Source: Physcia stellaris
Lineage: Eukaryota; Ascomycota; Lecanoromycetes; Caliciales; Physciaceae
Reading direction: 5' to 3'
Assembly (NCBI GenBank): GCA_018902385.1
Contig: JABSSW010000033.1
Coordinates: 372,001-436,000, forward strand
DNA: 64,000 nt
Below, in pieces: positions 1 to 10,467 of this stretch. Under the pieces are notes generated by a model, which saw only the letters and a program-made list of their open reading frames with translations, did no database searches and was not told the DNA's origin. The position numbers and the translations under genes are program-made. The stretch's first letter is position 1. Each line of letters begins with the position of its first letter.

Positions 1-1882
1 GAAGGCCAGAAAGAAAGGCGAAAGACCACTCTGAATTGTGCTCGAACGCCAAGGCTCGCTTAAACGGCAGATTCCGGCAAACGGAAGAGCATCCCGTCCC
101 GGTCAAAAGTCGCGACGACGTTGAAACGTCAGAGTGGGATTGCACATTACAAGCGGACATGTAGGTGAGTCAGAACAAACCCAGAAATTCGGCAGCGATA
201 CTAAAACGCCAACTCAGGGGTCGTGATCGATCAAAGAGCCCTCCTTTCTGGATCACCTTGTCATCAGCCGTTCAAAATCCAGACGGACCTGGAACGCTCA
301 GCATGGGGAAAAATTTACCACCGCCGCACTCTGTGCCTGAATCATTCCCATTCGATGCGGGGCCCACCCAAACAAGACTTTCCGTTTCTGAAAGTGTATC
401 TTCAAGTAATATCTTACCTCACGCTCTGTCAAATCTGTGATGCGATGTAAACCATGTGCCCACCATCTCGTGATACTGAACCATTGGCCTTCGGCACACT
501 CACAGGCTGGCTTCCCAAGGGTCAAAAAGCGTTCCATACGCGCGGTGATTCTCCTGAAAACCTGGGTCACTCTGTGCTATTCCTGTACCTATCAGCCTCT
601 GAGAATTTTATCTCGGTTTCCTCTTCAGGGCCCGGCGAAATCTTGTAGTCAAGAGGTAAGAAACAAAGAGGCCGCTCGTCAGTTGTTCAAGCTGCGGGGA
701 CCAAGGCAAACTGTGCCTATTCCAAATTGACCGTCGGAGACTGCGACCAACGGTGGTGGACAACACCCTGCTGCCAATTGCTTGGAAGAATCTCGAGAGT
801 TTTTGGATCTCAATCTTGAGCCTCCTCCAAAGATCTGCCGCAGACAGTAAATGCCGCGCTTGTCGTATACCATTCATCAACCATACGATTCCACGATCAC
901 AAGCTGCAACGTTTTAAATCAGGATGGTAACTCAATCTACAATAGTGTAATTACCATCGTCGTCACACGCCCCAATATAATAAATTTGTCGCGCACAAAA
1001 ATTCCGTGACTCTGGACAAGCGACCTCGAAAATTGCTGCATTTACACCAACTCGTAATATCCTTCCGCAACTCTGCAAGTCGAACCTATACTGAACAAGA
1101 AGACTGGATATCTATCGCTTTCGAAAAACAGCCTTTTGGTCATATATGAAGAAGGAATAACAGAGGAGCAGATGAGGGCTCGACGAGTAGGCTCACGACC
1201 CGGGGGCTGATGGGTGGTTCGCCGTATCTACAGTTGTCACAATTTCGGTAAGAGTTGATCCAGGGACTTGCCAAATGCACATTTAGCCGGAGGTTATTCG
1301 GGAACCATAGGCATACATGGGCTGCATACTTAGCAATATGATATGGTCTGGTACGGTGAGATCCCGTCTCTCATGCATTACCATGAGCACTTTTGTTATG
1401 ACATGATGAGTATTCATTTTTGGCGCACAGCATATGAAGATATGACATAGACCCTGTAGAGATAACACGAGGAAGAGCGACAAGCTATGCAGTAGCACAC
1501 TGGGGATTATATGTAACATGAGATGGTACAGGTGGATTCTTGTAGGCTAGTTCGAACACACGATTACCGGAAATACGATTACATGGGAAGATAGTTAGGT
1601 ACAAGTCGGTCTGATGCAGGACTCCCATGGGCTGGCAAGCACACCCTATCGAACTCTACACACCATCTAATACCGTACAACAAACGTCAAAACTTGATTT
1701 CAAGCTTCAAAAATTTGACATCATTAAGGTTCGCATCCGAATTGCACATGAAGATTTTGATGTTATGTTCTATATGGAAATATAAGTGTTTTTGTTCTTG
1801 TTGGACTGTGGTGGGTGTACAGAATGTTCGGGGTGCACCTCTGAAAAGTGAGCCACGCCAGCCCATGGGATGCTCATGTCTG
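1..1882. other. Stretch without a recognisable gene
   Basis: No ORF longer than about 97 codons is present, and the short ones overlap on both strands without a familiar domain. I saw no splice-linked exon chain, no terminal repeats and no tRNA-like fold. It may be the far flank of a gene outside the window or decayed sequence. Confidence 0.5.
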
Positions 1883-3826
1883 CTAGGATGAAGGATTCCC
1901 ACATTCTCGTAGCGCACTAAAGCAATCATCTAATACGTCAAACATTCGATCCTCAGCTTGAATGGCCTCCTTGTCCTTTTCCTGTTCCACTTGCTCTATC
2001 TCAAACCGCTCAGTGACCTCCTTCGCTTCTGCCGCCAAAGCTTCTTCGTACCCAGCTTTAATCACTCGTAGAAAGTACATGTCCCAGTGCCGAGCTGACA
2101 CTTTACGATAAGAGCTACCATTAGAGTTCCCTGCCGGATGATGGCTGAAGCCACCGGCGTGATGTGTATAACCTTGGCTTAAATTGGTGATCAAAATTTC
2201 CCCTAGCCAGCAATGTTCCGAGGCAAAGCAAGCAAAGACGACAAGTTGCTGTATGCGGAACATGCCGGGATAAAGGTATTCGAATACTGCCTCTGAAAGG
2301 TTCATGATGTAGTTTGAGCTACGATGATGACTGTGATCCCACAAACGCTTTGGAGGGTTATTACTGAAGCCAATCTCCACGACAGATGCATCTAATGGAA
2401 CGTCATATCTTCCCAGCGATTCCTCTCTACCAATTCGTTGCTGCATTTCTGCGATGAAGAAACGAACTTGCCCCCGGCGAATTGCGCATGGTCCATCATC
2501 CTCGTTTTCTAACCAGGTTCGTTCCTCGGTATATCTTCGAAGACCTCTTGCAGCCAAGCGAGGGCCCCAATGCTTATTGGGGTGAATTTTTTGGTCGACG
2601 ATGGTCGCAAGGTGGTTATTGGAGAAGTACTCCAGCATGATATCGCAGACAGTATGCCATTGACGAGGCGTAGGTGAAACACCCTGGTAATCACAGAGGT
2701 TGTTCTGATATATGCTTGGTTGCGGCTGCTGTGTTTGGATCTTTCGTAAAGCGTTCGCCACAACATGGCAAGGTACTTCGGCTTTCCGAGAGAGTCGTCC
2801 ATCGATGAGGGCGGTCATTATTGCCGAGTCCATGGAGATTAGTATCGATATGGCGTCCTCTATGATGGCGTTGTATTCATAGGATGTGGAGTCAACTGAG
2901 CGGAGCCTTGAACTAGGCCCATCGCATGGCTTGCGATCCATTTCCTCGCGTAGCATATATTCAGCTAAACCTCTGACACGACGTTGATTGAGGACCTGTA
3001 GATATTTTTCAGAAAGTGCATTACGTTGGTCAGGAATGGAAGAGTCAGGATCAGGTATACCAGCCGCTATCATTTTGTAGAGCTTTAGTCCTCCAGATCG
3101 AAATAAATGGTCCTCCCACCATTCAACGATCGCTTTGAAATCATCAAAGGAGCTACTCCGGGGCCTAGCGTTGTTGTGCGGCACCCGGCCAAACTTCTGG
3201 GACACGACGACCCAAGCCGCGAGGTAATGGGTTGCACATTGCGAGGACAGTGAATGATCATTGTTGTAGATCATCCCTGATTGAGACTTCAGGCAGATTG
3301 ACTGCCACACATGAACAATCATGCCGCAAGCCCAGAAGTGCATTTCTGTAGGATGATGCTGATCGAGTGGGACGCCCTTACCGTTTCGTATTGCAACCGG
3401 CAGTCTTTCCAGAGTGATCTTACTCTCTTCCAAAGTATCGGTAGCTCTGGCTAAGTCGGCTAGCAAATCTGAATAAGTCTGATGGATGGTCGAGCGTCGA
3501 TCAGACAGCGTCAAGCCATTGAGCTGTCTGATCTCAAGGGGAATGTGTATGTTATCTAGCCGAGGCCGGGGAGCTGATAGGTCCAATGGGGTTGCATCGT
3601 TATCCTCTTCTAACACTGAGTCGTCATCCTCTTCCAACGCTGGTGGCGCGTATTGGGTGGAGGGATCAAGGCCAGGATTGTCATCGTCGCCTGATATCCA
3701 GGTTTCAAGGAGAGTCGATGTAATCGACTCCTCAGCATCCAGAGTATCCATGGCTCTGGGTACCACCGACACAGGTCGCCTAGACCTGGCTATGTTGGCG
3801 GCTGGTGATTGATCCGTAACGGACAT
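1883..3826 (-). CDS. Orphan fungal protein, 647 residues, no recognised domain
   Basis: This is a single uninterrupted reading frame. It extends a little upstream of the chosen start through a TTG codon, but the first ATG is at 3826 and the protein then begins MSVTDQSPAAN. The first ~110 residues are acidic and low in complexity (SGDDDNPG, EEDDDSVLEEDND). The rest looks globular, with many Trp, His and Tyr residues, for example HFWACGMIVHVWQSICLKSQ and FKAIVEWWEDHLF. The C-terminal ~40 residues are a charged helix rich in Glu and Lys. I see no signal peptide, membrane segment or catalytic motif that I can name. The length, ordinary composition and absence of stops make a real gene likely. The function is unknown, and it stands alone with gene-poor sequence on both sides. 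It resembles the lineage-restricted hypothetical proteins common in filamentous ascomycetes. Confidence 0.75.
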   Translation of the reverse strand: MSVTDQSPAANIARSRRPVSVVPRAMDTLDAEESITSTLLETWISGDDDNPGLDPSTQYAPPALEEDDDSVLEEDNDATPLDLSAPRPRLDNIHIPLEIRQLNGLTLSDRRSTIHQTYSDLLADLARATDTLEESKITLERLPVAIRNGKGVPLDQHHPTEMHFWACGMIVHVWQSICLKSQSGMIYNNDHSLSSQCATHYLAAWVVVSQKFGRVPHNNARPRSSSFDDFKAIVEWWEDHLFRSGGLKLYKMIAAGIPDPDSSIPDQRNALSEKYLQVLNQRRVRGLAEYMLREEMDRKPCDGPSSRLRSVDSTSYEYNAIIEDAISILISMDSAIMTALIDGRLSRKAEVPCHVVANALRKIQTQQPQPSIYQNNLCDYQGVSPTPRQWHTVCDIMLEYFSNNHLATIVDQKIHPNKHWGPRLAARGLRRYTEERTWLENEDDGPCAIRRGQVRFFIAEMQQRIGREESLGRYDVPLDASVVEIGFSNNPPKRLWDHSHHRSSNYIMNLSEAVFEYLYPGMFRIQQLVVFACFASEHCWLGEILITNLSQGYTHHAGGFSHHPAGNSNGSSYRKVSARHWDMYFLRVIKAGYEEALAAEAKEVTERFEIEQVEQEKDKEAIQAEDRMFDVLDDCFSALRECGNPSS

Positions 3827-5699
3827 TGAAGATTGTATTGCCAAAACACGAGCTTTGACGTCTTGTTTATTTCAATTGCTCGACTGAGTCGAGCGCCGTG
3901 TACGGCTGGTTGTATGAATTCATCTATGGATAAATTGGAGAGGGAAAGAGGACTCCGATGCCCGTGGATGTCTACTTAAGGTTTTCTATGTATCGAACAG
4001 TAATAGGGATACCGTAGCCGAGATCGGCGATCGGAACGTCGGGCATCCATGTAGGTACTTCACAAGTATAATCACCAGAAGAAGTACTACCTTGGCTATG
4101 TGAAATTTACTTGGGCTATAGATCAGAGAATCACGCTGTTGATTATAGGAGCGTTGTGTGACCAGTTAATACCTGATAAAAATCTGACTATGATGACGAA
4201 TGGATGAGGTATTCAGCGGGAGTATCGGTGCCTACGAGTACCAAGAGGAGGGAATAGATGTGAGCTAAAAAGCATTCAACGGAGTATGGATATATTGATA
4301 TCGGATGAGTCTTTATGGACATGAAGAAGATCACATCATACACTTCAGCTTCCGCGGCAATGTGGTGAAAAGTGGCGAGGGATTTGAAGTGAGCGTCCTT
4401 GGCAAAATGAAGTGATTTGGGGAATGTAGTAATTCTGGCAGTTTGACTCCGGAGAAAGGTGGTTCTAGGGGAGAAATGGTTCAGACACCGAAGTCATTCT
4501 AGAGACAAAACATTTCTTGATAGTCAGTGACTAATGATGATTATGGTCAAGTCATCCTCCAAAGCAGAGTAACGTACGATGGTGCCCAAGGTGACATGAT
4601 TGGTCCAAGAACGCTGGCAGGCGTAGCATAGAAGCTTTGTGTCCAAGGAGGCGCTTCTACCTCGTTGACCACTGAAGTGTTCCTTTGTCATTGTGGAGGT
4701 GCGGCGCGCAGGTTCAGTATAATTCTTCTCCAGAACTGGGAATTGAGATAGACGAGACCTCACACCATGGATGTACCTGACGTAACGTTGCCGTATATCC
4801 AGTATAGAGCTATTCGCAATATAGCCTATAGGGGAAGGATAGCTTGAGGGATGCGGAATACGGTCGAATGGGTCCGAGCGAAGGCGAGAGAAGGGTTTGC
4901 GCTGAAAGAGCCACCAACCCACATACTGCCAGGAGTCAACTAGACAAAGGAAAGTGTATCGCGAATGGTTGTACAAAGCAAAAACTGAGGACCTTCGACA
5001 AAGGTTAGTCTAGAGGCAGGAAGTGAAGGCCGAACAGGACTATGTATGGACAAACCTTGCTCTTGGTGCGAACGGTGGCGAGTGTAGAATAACAAGACGC
5101 CTCCCACTCTGTGTAGCGGTAACAGGCCGATCAACTACGCAGAAATTGGTTAAGATATTTTCGAACTTGCGCACCTGTTAGAATGAAACCCAATGCTTCC
5201 ACTTCCATGGGCTGGCCTCTCCAACTATTGTGGATTAGTGGTATCAAGCTAGCGGCACCAGCGGGAGGGAGCGGGAACTAGATTTAAGCTTGATTGAGTA
5301 AGGAAATGGTATGGACCCTCTTCCTGCGGATCCTGAAAACAAGGACTGGTGGGGGATGGTGAGCCAAGTCACCAACAAGGGTTTCGTTTTATGTAATGAT
5401 GGCCCTACGTTCCTTGGTATAGCAGATCACAGGTACGTGACCTGCGACGTTATGATCCTGCAGCTGATTTGGAACAGACACTATCATTTTCGATGTTCCG
5501 TCAACAGTCTTGGTGGTTTGACGGAAGGTCCAATACTCTGCCTCTCTAGACAGCTCAGGAAATTCTAACCATCTCCTTTGGTTCTCACTAATCTGGACCA
5601 TACCGAGTTAAAATCCGCGCACAATTGTTATGGAATTGCAAAGATAGGTGGAAATGTAGGGCGAAAAAGGCGATTGATATAGTTCCACGGCTGAAGCCT

Positions 5700-6070
5700 T
5701 ATCCGCCTGATTGCTAGAACAACAAGATACTATCGTACAATGGATGTGTGGGTGGTGTTTCTATCAAGCAGTATGCCCACAGAGACCAGAACGCGCCAAA
5801 GTGGAACTGCCACTATGCCGGAACAAACTCCCAACCTCAAGACTCAAGCCGCAGAAGGAAGAGTCCATAAACAGCGCCATCGTCCCCTAAAAGGCGTAGA
5901 GCAGCCCAGGGGGACGCCGAAATAGGAAGATAGTATGTGGTCTCAAAAAAAGAAGAGACGAAAGCTGCAGAGGCCAGAACTCGGGCGAACGGTCGCCTAT
6001 ATTGGCGTGCCAAGCCTCGGCGACTGCAATTCCGTCTCATCTGCTTCAGCACCCTAGTCCAGCCAGCCGA
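5700..6070 (+). repeat. Dispersed repeat family 1, copy A
   Basis: By eye this stretch aligns with 19265-19835 (reverse orientation) and 20497-20767 (same orientation). Shared words include ATTGCTAGAACA near the left end, CAAGCCGCAGAAGGAA in the middle, GAAGATAGTATGTGGTCTC, and GCTTCAGCACC near the right end. The copies differ at many positions and carry stop codons in all frames, so this is a decayed non-coding or defective mobile element. I could not define target-site duplications or terminal repeats with confidence. Confidence 0.75.
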
Positions 6071-6939
6071 TGTATACAGAACATGTTGGGCGACAAAGTC
6101 GTGCAATACGGACTGATCAGGTAGGTTGGCAGAGCAGAACTTCTCTAGACATTGGAGCTTGGCTAATCACTCTTCTACTTAGGAGACATCATCTTGGACG
6201 TTTGACGTCTGTGTGGACCTTTGCTTTACCTTTTTCGTAGTCAATTCAATGCTTTATGCTGCAGGACGGCTAGAACTAGAGAAAGAACATATTTCATTGG
6301 CCCACTGTGGAAGATCTTCGTGCTACTCAAAAGCTTACGTCTGGGTAAGCTGGTGTTGCGATGAAACGTCTCGCACACCATCCACTGTGTCGCTCGGAAG
6401 TCGATGAAGGCAAGTCATATTTCCATTTGCATATCCGGGAACGTTTCAAAGGTTTGCCCAGACGAAAGTCCCCTTGATGTACATGAACCCAGGATGTACA
6501 TGACCACTTCGTCTCCTTGGTAGCCAGATGACTTCAAGCCACTCTCAATAGGGTGCGAAAAACCTGTAATGAGGATCACTCAGGGCGACCGTGAATTGGC
6601 TTGACAGTTACAGGGCTCGGTGGTTTGCTTTACAGAGCAAGCCATTTCATTCATCCGAACAGTATCAACACCCGGCGGAAAATCTGAGGCTTGTTTAGGC
6701 TTAGTGCCACGCTAAGGACGCGGTGGCCACAGATATCTACCTGATCGCGATTGATGGAAGCTCTCTTTCTTTCTTTCCCAAGTCCCCAACATATTGACGC
6801 TCTCCAATTTAATATTGTTGTTGACCATCTACGAACATCTGGGCAAGGCCCACAGGTTTGGCTTTCGCTTCCCCGTGGAAGCAGCTGCGGCGATCTGATC
6901 GCCGTTTGCAAACATAAAGTGTGCTGGGTTCGTATCCAG

Positions 6940-6955
6940 CATATTATATCTCATC
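6940..6955 (+). promoter_or_regulatory. Shared leader motif before the 716-residue coiled-coil gene
   Basis: The bases just before the ATG read CATATTATATCTCATC. Nearly the same string precedes the ATGs of the other two coiled-coil genes (at 15044 plus and 14492 minus). The shared core is TATNATATCTYAT. This suggests a common leader or translation-start context inherited by duplication or selected for co-expression. Confidence 0.4.
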
Positions 6956-9106
6956 ATGTCCGATACTTCTCCTGAGAAGTCTCATTCGAAAGATGCTGCA
7001 GTTCGTATTGCGCATCCTTCCCCACAGGATTTTGCCTTGTTGCAACAGCGACTCCAGGAATGCGAGCAAGAAAAGCTCGAGTTGGAGAACGAAAATGCCA
7101 GCTATTTGACGGCCATAACAAGATTAAACAAAGCCGCAAAGAAGCCAGCAGCTCAGTCGGTCGCCTTCGATTCCTCCGGCTATGAGGCAAAGATCAAAGA
7201 GCTCGAGAATCAACTCCATACAGCAGAGTCCTCTCGCCAAGATACTCCGGCTGAAGAGGAACTTAGGAAGTTCTTTGAGTCACGCGAAGAAAATTTCCAA
7301 GCCGTTGCTGCAGAACAGGACGATGTCATCGCAGGTCTCCAAGCTGAGAACGCAGAACTTTCACATAGGATCCAAGAGCTCGAAGAAAGGGATCGACTGT
7401 TGCGTAATAGCTTACTGTCTGCATACAATGATGTGGAAGATCTCAAGGCTAAGGTCAAGAAGTCAAACAGATCAACCAGGGCTGTCGAAAAGGAACTCGG
7501 CCGCATCCGATCCGAATACGGCAATCTTCATGATATAGCTGTGGGAGGATGGGAGTATCATAACGAGCTTGTTGCAAATCTCGCGACCGTCGAGTCACTG
7601 GATCTGGAGAGTTTGGGCCCTAGAGAGTCATCTAATCTTGGACGTCTAGATAACAGCGACCAGGTGAGTGACAGCTTGCCCTTTCCCCAGCTTCCTAGCG
7701 TACGTACTGAAACACCATTACAGGAATCTCTCACCGAAACAGGTTCACAAGTGGGATGGCCCTCTGAAGATATAAAATCTGAGGATCCGGAATATGAAGG
7801 CACACCCCAACCTGAAACATCGTTTCAGGAAGATGTGAAAGAGACAGGTTCAGGCGAAGAACCATCTGAAGTTTCAGGGAATCAGGACCAGCAAGTTGTA
7901 GGTACTTCTCCTCCTGTCCGGTCTCGACCTTCCAGCCCACCTACTGGAACACAGAATCAAGAAGAAGCGGGAGCAGATACACAGGTCGGACCACTACGTG
8001 ACTCATCGAGAGACTTGGGTCTTCAAGACCAGCCATCTGTAGGCGCTGCTCAACCTGCCCCGTCTCGACCTTCCAGCATATCTCGTGCGAGTGGCGGAAC
8101 ACCAGAACTCGATTTACGCGAGCACGTACCACAAATCGACGAGCCGACGGGGCCTCCATCTCCATCTCTTGGGAGCCCTTCACCAGTAGGTCTAGGCTTG
8201 TCGGCTGGGTGCCTCACGGCACGACACAACCGACGTGGGAAAAGCTGGGCTGAGAGCTCAAGCGAGCATGAAGAAGCGGTTCGCAAAACCAAGTCTGTAG
8301 CTCCTTCGGCCCTGTCAACATCTATACTGCAGGTCGAACCCCAACAACCTAAAACTGAAGAGGAAGCCAGAGCACCTGGGTTCTTGCAATTCCAGGCTGA
8401 GGAACAGATTAAGTTCAAGACGGGGAAGGAAGTCAAAGAGCCCTCGACCGTAGCAAAGATAGTTGGCGAAACGGAAGAGACCGAAGACAAAAAAGTTGAG
8501 CAGACGTATTCTACGAAACTTACTGGACCAAAACCGCAAAAGCAACGAGTACTTCGACCGGTCGACAAAAGCATACTCGCTGCCCAGAAGCAGATAGACG
8601 ATATTCATGCGGCTGAGATTAGAAAAGCCATGCCACCAAGTGACTGGGAGACTCTGTTCAAAATGACAAAGGAAGATTTTGAAGCCATGCAGATAGCGGA
8701 TGAGAAAAACCGTGTCGAAGAGAACCGTTCTCTCAGGCCTGCCAACGGGTCAAGTATGCCTCAGGCTTCGAAACCAAAATCTACCGTCAACCAGACTGGA
8801 TACCAAAAAGCAGTTAGTGAGCCACCTCCGCCACCAAATGCTTCGGTGCAAGCCCCATCTGCTGGGGGAAGTTTGGTCCTCAGACATCCCGCAGCAAAAT
8901 CGGGGAAGACAGCAACCCAGCCGTCCGCCGCCCAAGCTACCGAGACCACTCAGTCTACGGAAGCTAGCGAGACCACGGCTCGTCAAAGTACAGAAGAGAC
9001 TCAGCCGCCCAAGCCGAAAGAGCCTGCCGATTTCTTGAAGGCTTTTGAAGGACTGCCGTCGGGTCGTGTATACAAGAAGGAGGATTTGGGAGAATCCGGC
9101 AAATAG
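6956..9106 (+). CDS. Coiled-coil protein with a long disordered middle, 716 residues
   Basis: One intronless frame starts at the ATG at 6956 (MSDTSPEKSHSKD). Residues ~20-200 are a heptad-rich coiled coil (LLQQRLQECEQEKLELENEN; IKELENQLHTAES; IAGLQAENAELSHRIQELEE). Residues ~230-400 are acidic and repetitive, with degenerate units built on SRPSS, GTSPPV, ETGS and QDQ. The C-terminal third has charged helices and T/E/Q-rich low complexity (TETTQSTEASETT). No enzyme motif, signal peptide or membrane span is visible. The coil suggests an oligomeric scaffold or cytoskeletal/nuclear structural role, but that is inference. The stop lies only 86 bases before the ATG of the F-box gene, with a good intron in between, so the two may share a transcript. 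It is probably a lineage-specific gene. Confidence 0.8.
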   Translation: MSDTSPEKSHSKDAAVRIAHPSPQDFALLQQRLQECEQEKLELENENASYLTAITRLNKAAKKPAAQSVAFDSSGYEAKIKELENQLHTAESSRQDTPAEEELRKFFESREENFQAVAAEQDDVIAGLQAENAELSHRIQELEERDRLLRNSLLSAYNDVEDLKAKVKKSNRSTRAVEKELGRIRSEYGNLHDIAVGGWEYHNELVANLATVESLDLESLGPRESSNLGRLDNSDQVSDSLPFPQLPSVRTETPLQESLTETGSQVGWPSEDIKSEDPEYEGTPQPETSFQEDVKETGSGEEPSEVSGNQDQQVVGTSPPVRSRPSSPPTGTQNQEEAGADTQVGPLRDSSRDLGLQDQPSVGAAQPAPSRPSSISRASGGTPELDLREHVPQIDEPTGPPSPSLGSPSPVGLGLSAGCLTARHNRRGKSWAESSSEHEEAVRKTKSVAPSALSTSILQVEPQQPKTEEEARAPGFLQFQAEEQIKFKTGKEVKEPSTVAKIVGETEETEDKKVEQTYSTKLTGPKPQKQRVLRPVDKSILAAQKQIDDIHAAEIRKAMPPSDWETLFKMTKEDFEAMQIADEKNRVEENRSLRPANGSSMPQASKPKSTVNQTGYQKAVSEPPPPPNASVQAPSAGGSLVLRHPAAKSGKTATQPSAAQATETTQSTEASETTARQSTEETQPPKPKEPADFLKAFEGLPSGRVYKKEDLGESGK

Positions 9107-9129
9107 ACCGAATGTCTTGGAATTCGCAG

Positions 9130-9180
9130 GTAAGTGGCCACCTTTGCAAGTATAACGATTCCCCTGATGTATGAGAGTAG
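9130..9180 (+). other. Candidate intron between the coiled-coil ORF and the F-box ORF
   Basis: A 51-base segment starts GTAAGTGGCC, contains a CTGAT branch-like word 17 bases from its end, and ends in TAG. Removing it leaves only 35 bases between the stop of the upstream ORF (9104-9106) and the ATG at 9193. It is therefore either a 5' leader intron of the F-box gene or an intron in the 3' part of the upstream transcript. Confidence 0.5.
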
Positions 9181-9192
9181 ACGATCGGGATC

Positions 9193-10467
9193 ATGGAAAG
9201 CCGCAAGGTGAACTCTGGGAGTTACAGCCATAGGGAAAAGATGTCTTCTCATCCCTCTATGGGTGCGATGGAAGGACCAGAGCCGTCTTTCAACGCTCTA
9301 CCTGTAGAGCTGAAACACAAAGTCTTGCAGGAAGTCCAGGACCTGGATTGCTTGGAGGCTTTGGTCAAAAGCAGCAGCGGTTGGCACAAAGCCTACCTTG
9401 GGGTACGTGCACAACTTCGGATAACGCTTCCGGAACTTTCCCAGGATGGCGCTGATCCACGGGATGCGCTGGCTGCTTTGTGGTCATCCACCAGGCTCCG
9501 GACTACCGAACGCAATTATCGAGAAAACGTGATCGCGTTCTTGGATAAATGGCGACGCGCGGACGAGACTCGTCACTTTACCTTGGCAAAGCTTTCACTA
9601 GATGAATGCATCGAAATGAAAAGGTTACGGAGAATGGTCGACAGGATCATCGAAGATATAATTCTCGAGATGCACAGACCAGGTGACATCCCACTGGTTG
9701 TGTCGGAATCGGAGCGGAGACGTTTTAGACGTGCAATATATCGATGGCATCTACACTGTGCCGTGTTTCATGGCTACGATGGACAGGATCAAGGTGGCTA
9801 CTATTACGATTTTGCGAACGCCAATGCTTTCAAAGATGACGAGCGGGAGGCTCTTTTCTTCGCAGAACTAAGCCCATGGGAATCTGAGGAAGTAGTCACC
9901 GTCACGGATTACGCAGAGCGAAGATACAGGGAGTTCCTGGGACAAATAACCGCCGAGATGAACGCAGCAGACCCTCGGAATAGCCTTATCGACGATCCCG
10001 ATGACATGGAGTACATCTCTCCGACAGTCTGGCATCGCCATAACCAGGAATTCGTGACATTTGAGGACAAGGTCAATTGGCTGCCTGTTCTGGGTCCTCG
10101 TTTCCTTCATCGGATTCTGAACGCAGTGGATCGTGGCAGTCGTACAGCCTTGCTGATGGACAACTACAATTACACTCCATTCTCGTTTGACATAATTCTC
10201 GGACACGTAGCACTACATGCCTCCTTCCCAACCACCTGGAATGTCATGTGGCAGAATCGTGCTGCATTGCTTTTCGAGAGCGACGGCGACGCAAAAAGCC
10301 CAAATTTGGGCTGGGTGATGGCGAGAAAGGAAATCTTTACGGCCGAATATGCCAAATACCGCGATACGAAACGCCGACAATTCGGCTATGTGATGTGGGA
10401 TTCCGGCCGATTTAATGAAGACTGTCCACTTGAAGCCAATAGGCAAGTCCGACTATCCCAAATTTGA
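9193..10467 (+). CDS. F-box-like protein, 424 residues
   Basis: This is an intronless frame. Residues ~33-60 read FNALPVELKHKVLQEVQDLD followed by LEALVKSSSGWHKAYLG. That is the LP-x-E-L/helix/LxxLxxxS pattern of fungal F-box domains, which bind Skp1 in SCF ubiquitin ligases and recruit substrates through the C-terminal part. The remaining ~360 residues are a mixed helical domain rich in aromatic and charged residues (RRFRRAIYRWHLHCAVFHG; YYYDFANANAF), without leucine-rich, WD40 or Kelch repeats. Such proteins form large, rapidly changing families in filamentous ascomycetes. A second in-frame ATG at 9241 (MSSHPSMGAM) could be the true start and keeps the F-box intact. The target is unknown. 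Adjacent to, and in the same direction as, the coiled-coil gene, it may be co-transcribed with it. Confidence 0.75.
   Translation: MESRKVNSGSYSHREKMSSHPSMGAMEGPEPSFNALPVELKHKVLQEVQDLDCLEALVKSSSGWHKAYLGVRAQLRITLPELSQDGADPRDALAALWSSTRLRTTERNYRENVIAFLDKWRRADETRHFTLAKLSLDECIEMKRLRRMVDRIIEDIILEMHRPGDIPLVVSESERRRFRRAIYRWHLHCAVFHGYDGQDQGGYYYDFANANAFKDDEREALFFAELSPWESEEVVTVTDYAERRYREFLGQITAEMNAADPRNSLIDDPDDMEYISPTVWHRHNQEFVTFEDKVNWLPVLGPRFLHRILNAVDRGSRTALLMDNYNYTPFSFDIILGHVALHASFPTTWNVMWQNRAALLFESDGDAKSPNLGWVMARKEIFTAEYAKYRDTKRRQFGYVMWDSGRFNEDCPLEANRQVRLSQI

Larger units (their letters stand above)
3827..6955. other. Gene-poor interval containing one dispersed-repeat relic
   Basis: The longest frames are a minus-strand ORF of 150 codons at 4524-4976, which overlaps another of 64 codons (4940-5134), and a plus-strand ATG ORF of 85 codons at 5311-5568. 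None has a domain I recognise, and I could not join them with convincing introns. Positions 5700-6070 are a copy of a dispersed repeat listed separately. The last ~300 bases before 6956 are presumably the promoter and leader of the coiled-coil gene that follows. Confidence 0.45.

Noticed and set aside
4524-5134. Two overlapping minus-strand ORFs as a spliced gene
   Set aside because: No donor and acceptor pair joins the frames and neither shows a recognisable domain or strong compositional bias.
6929-6945. tRNA T-arm-like word GCTGGGTTCGTATCCAGC
   Set aside because: No A box, acceptor stem or anticodon arm could be fitted upstream, so only a chance hairpin remains.
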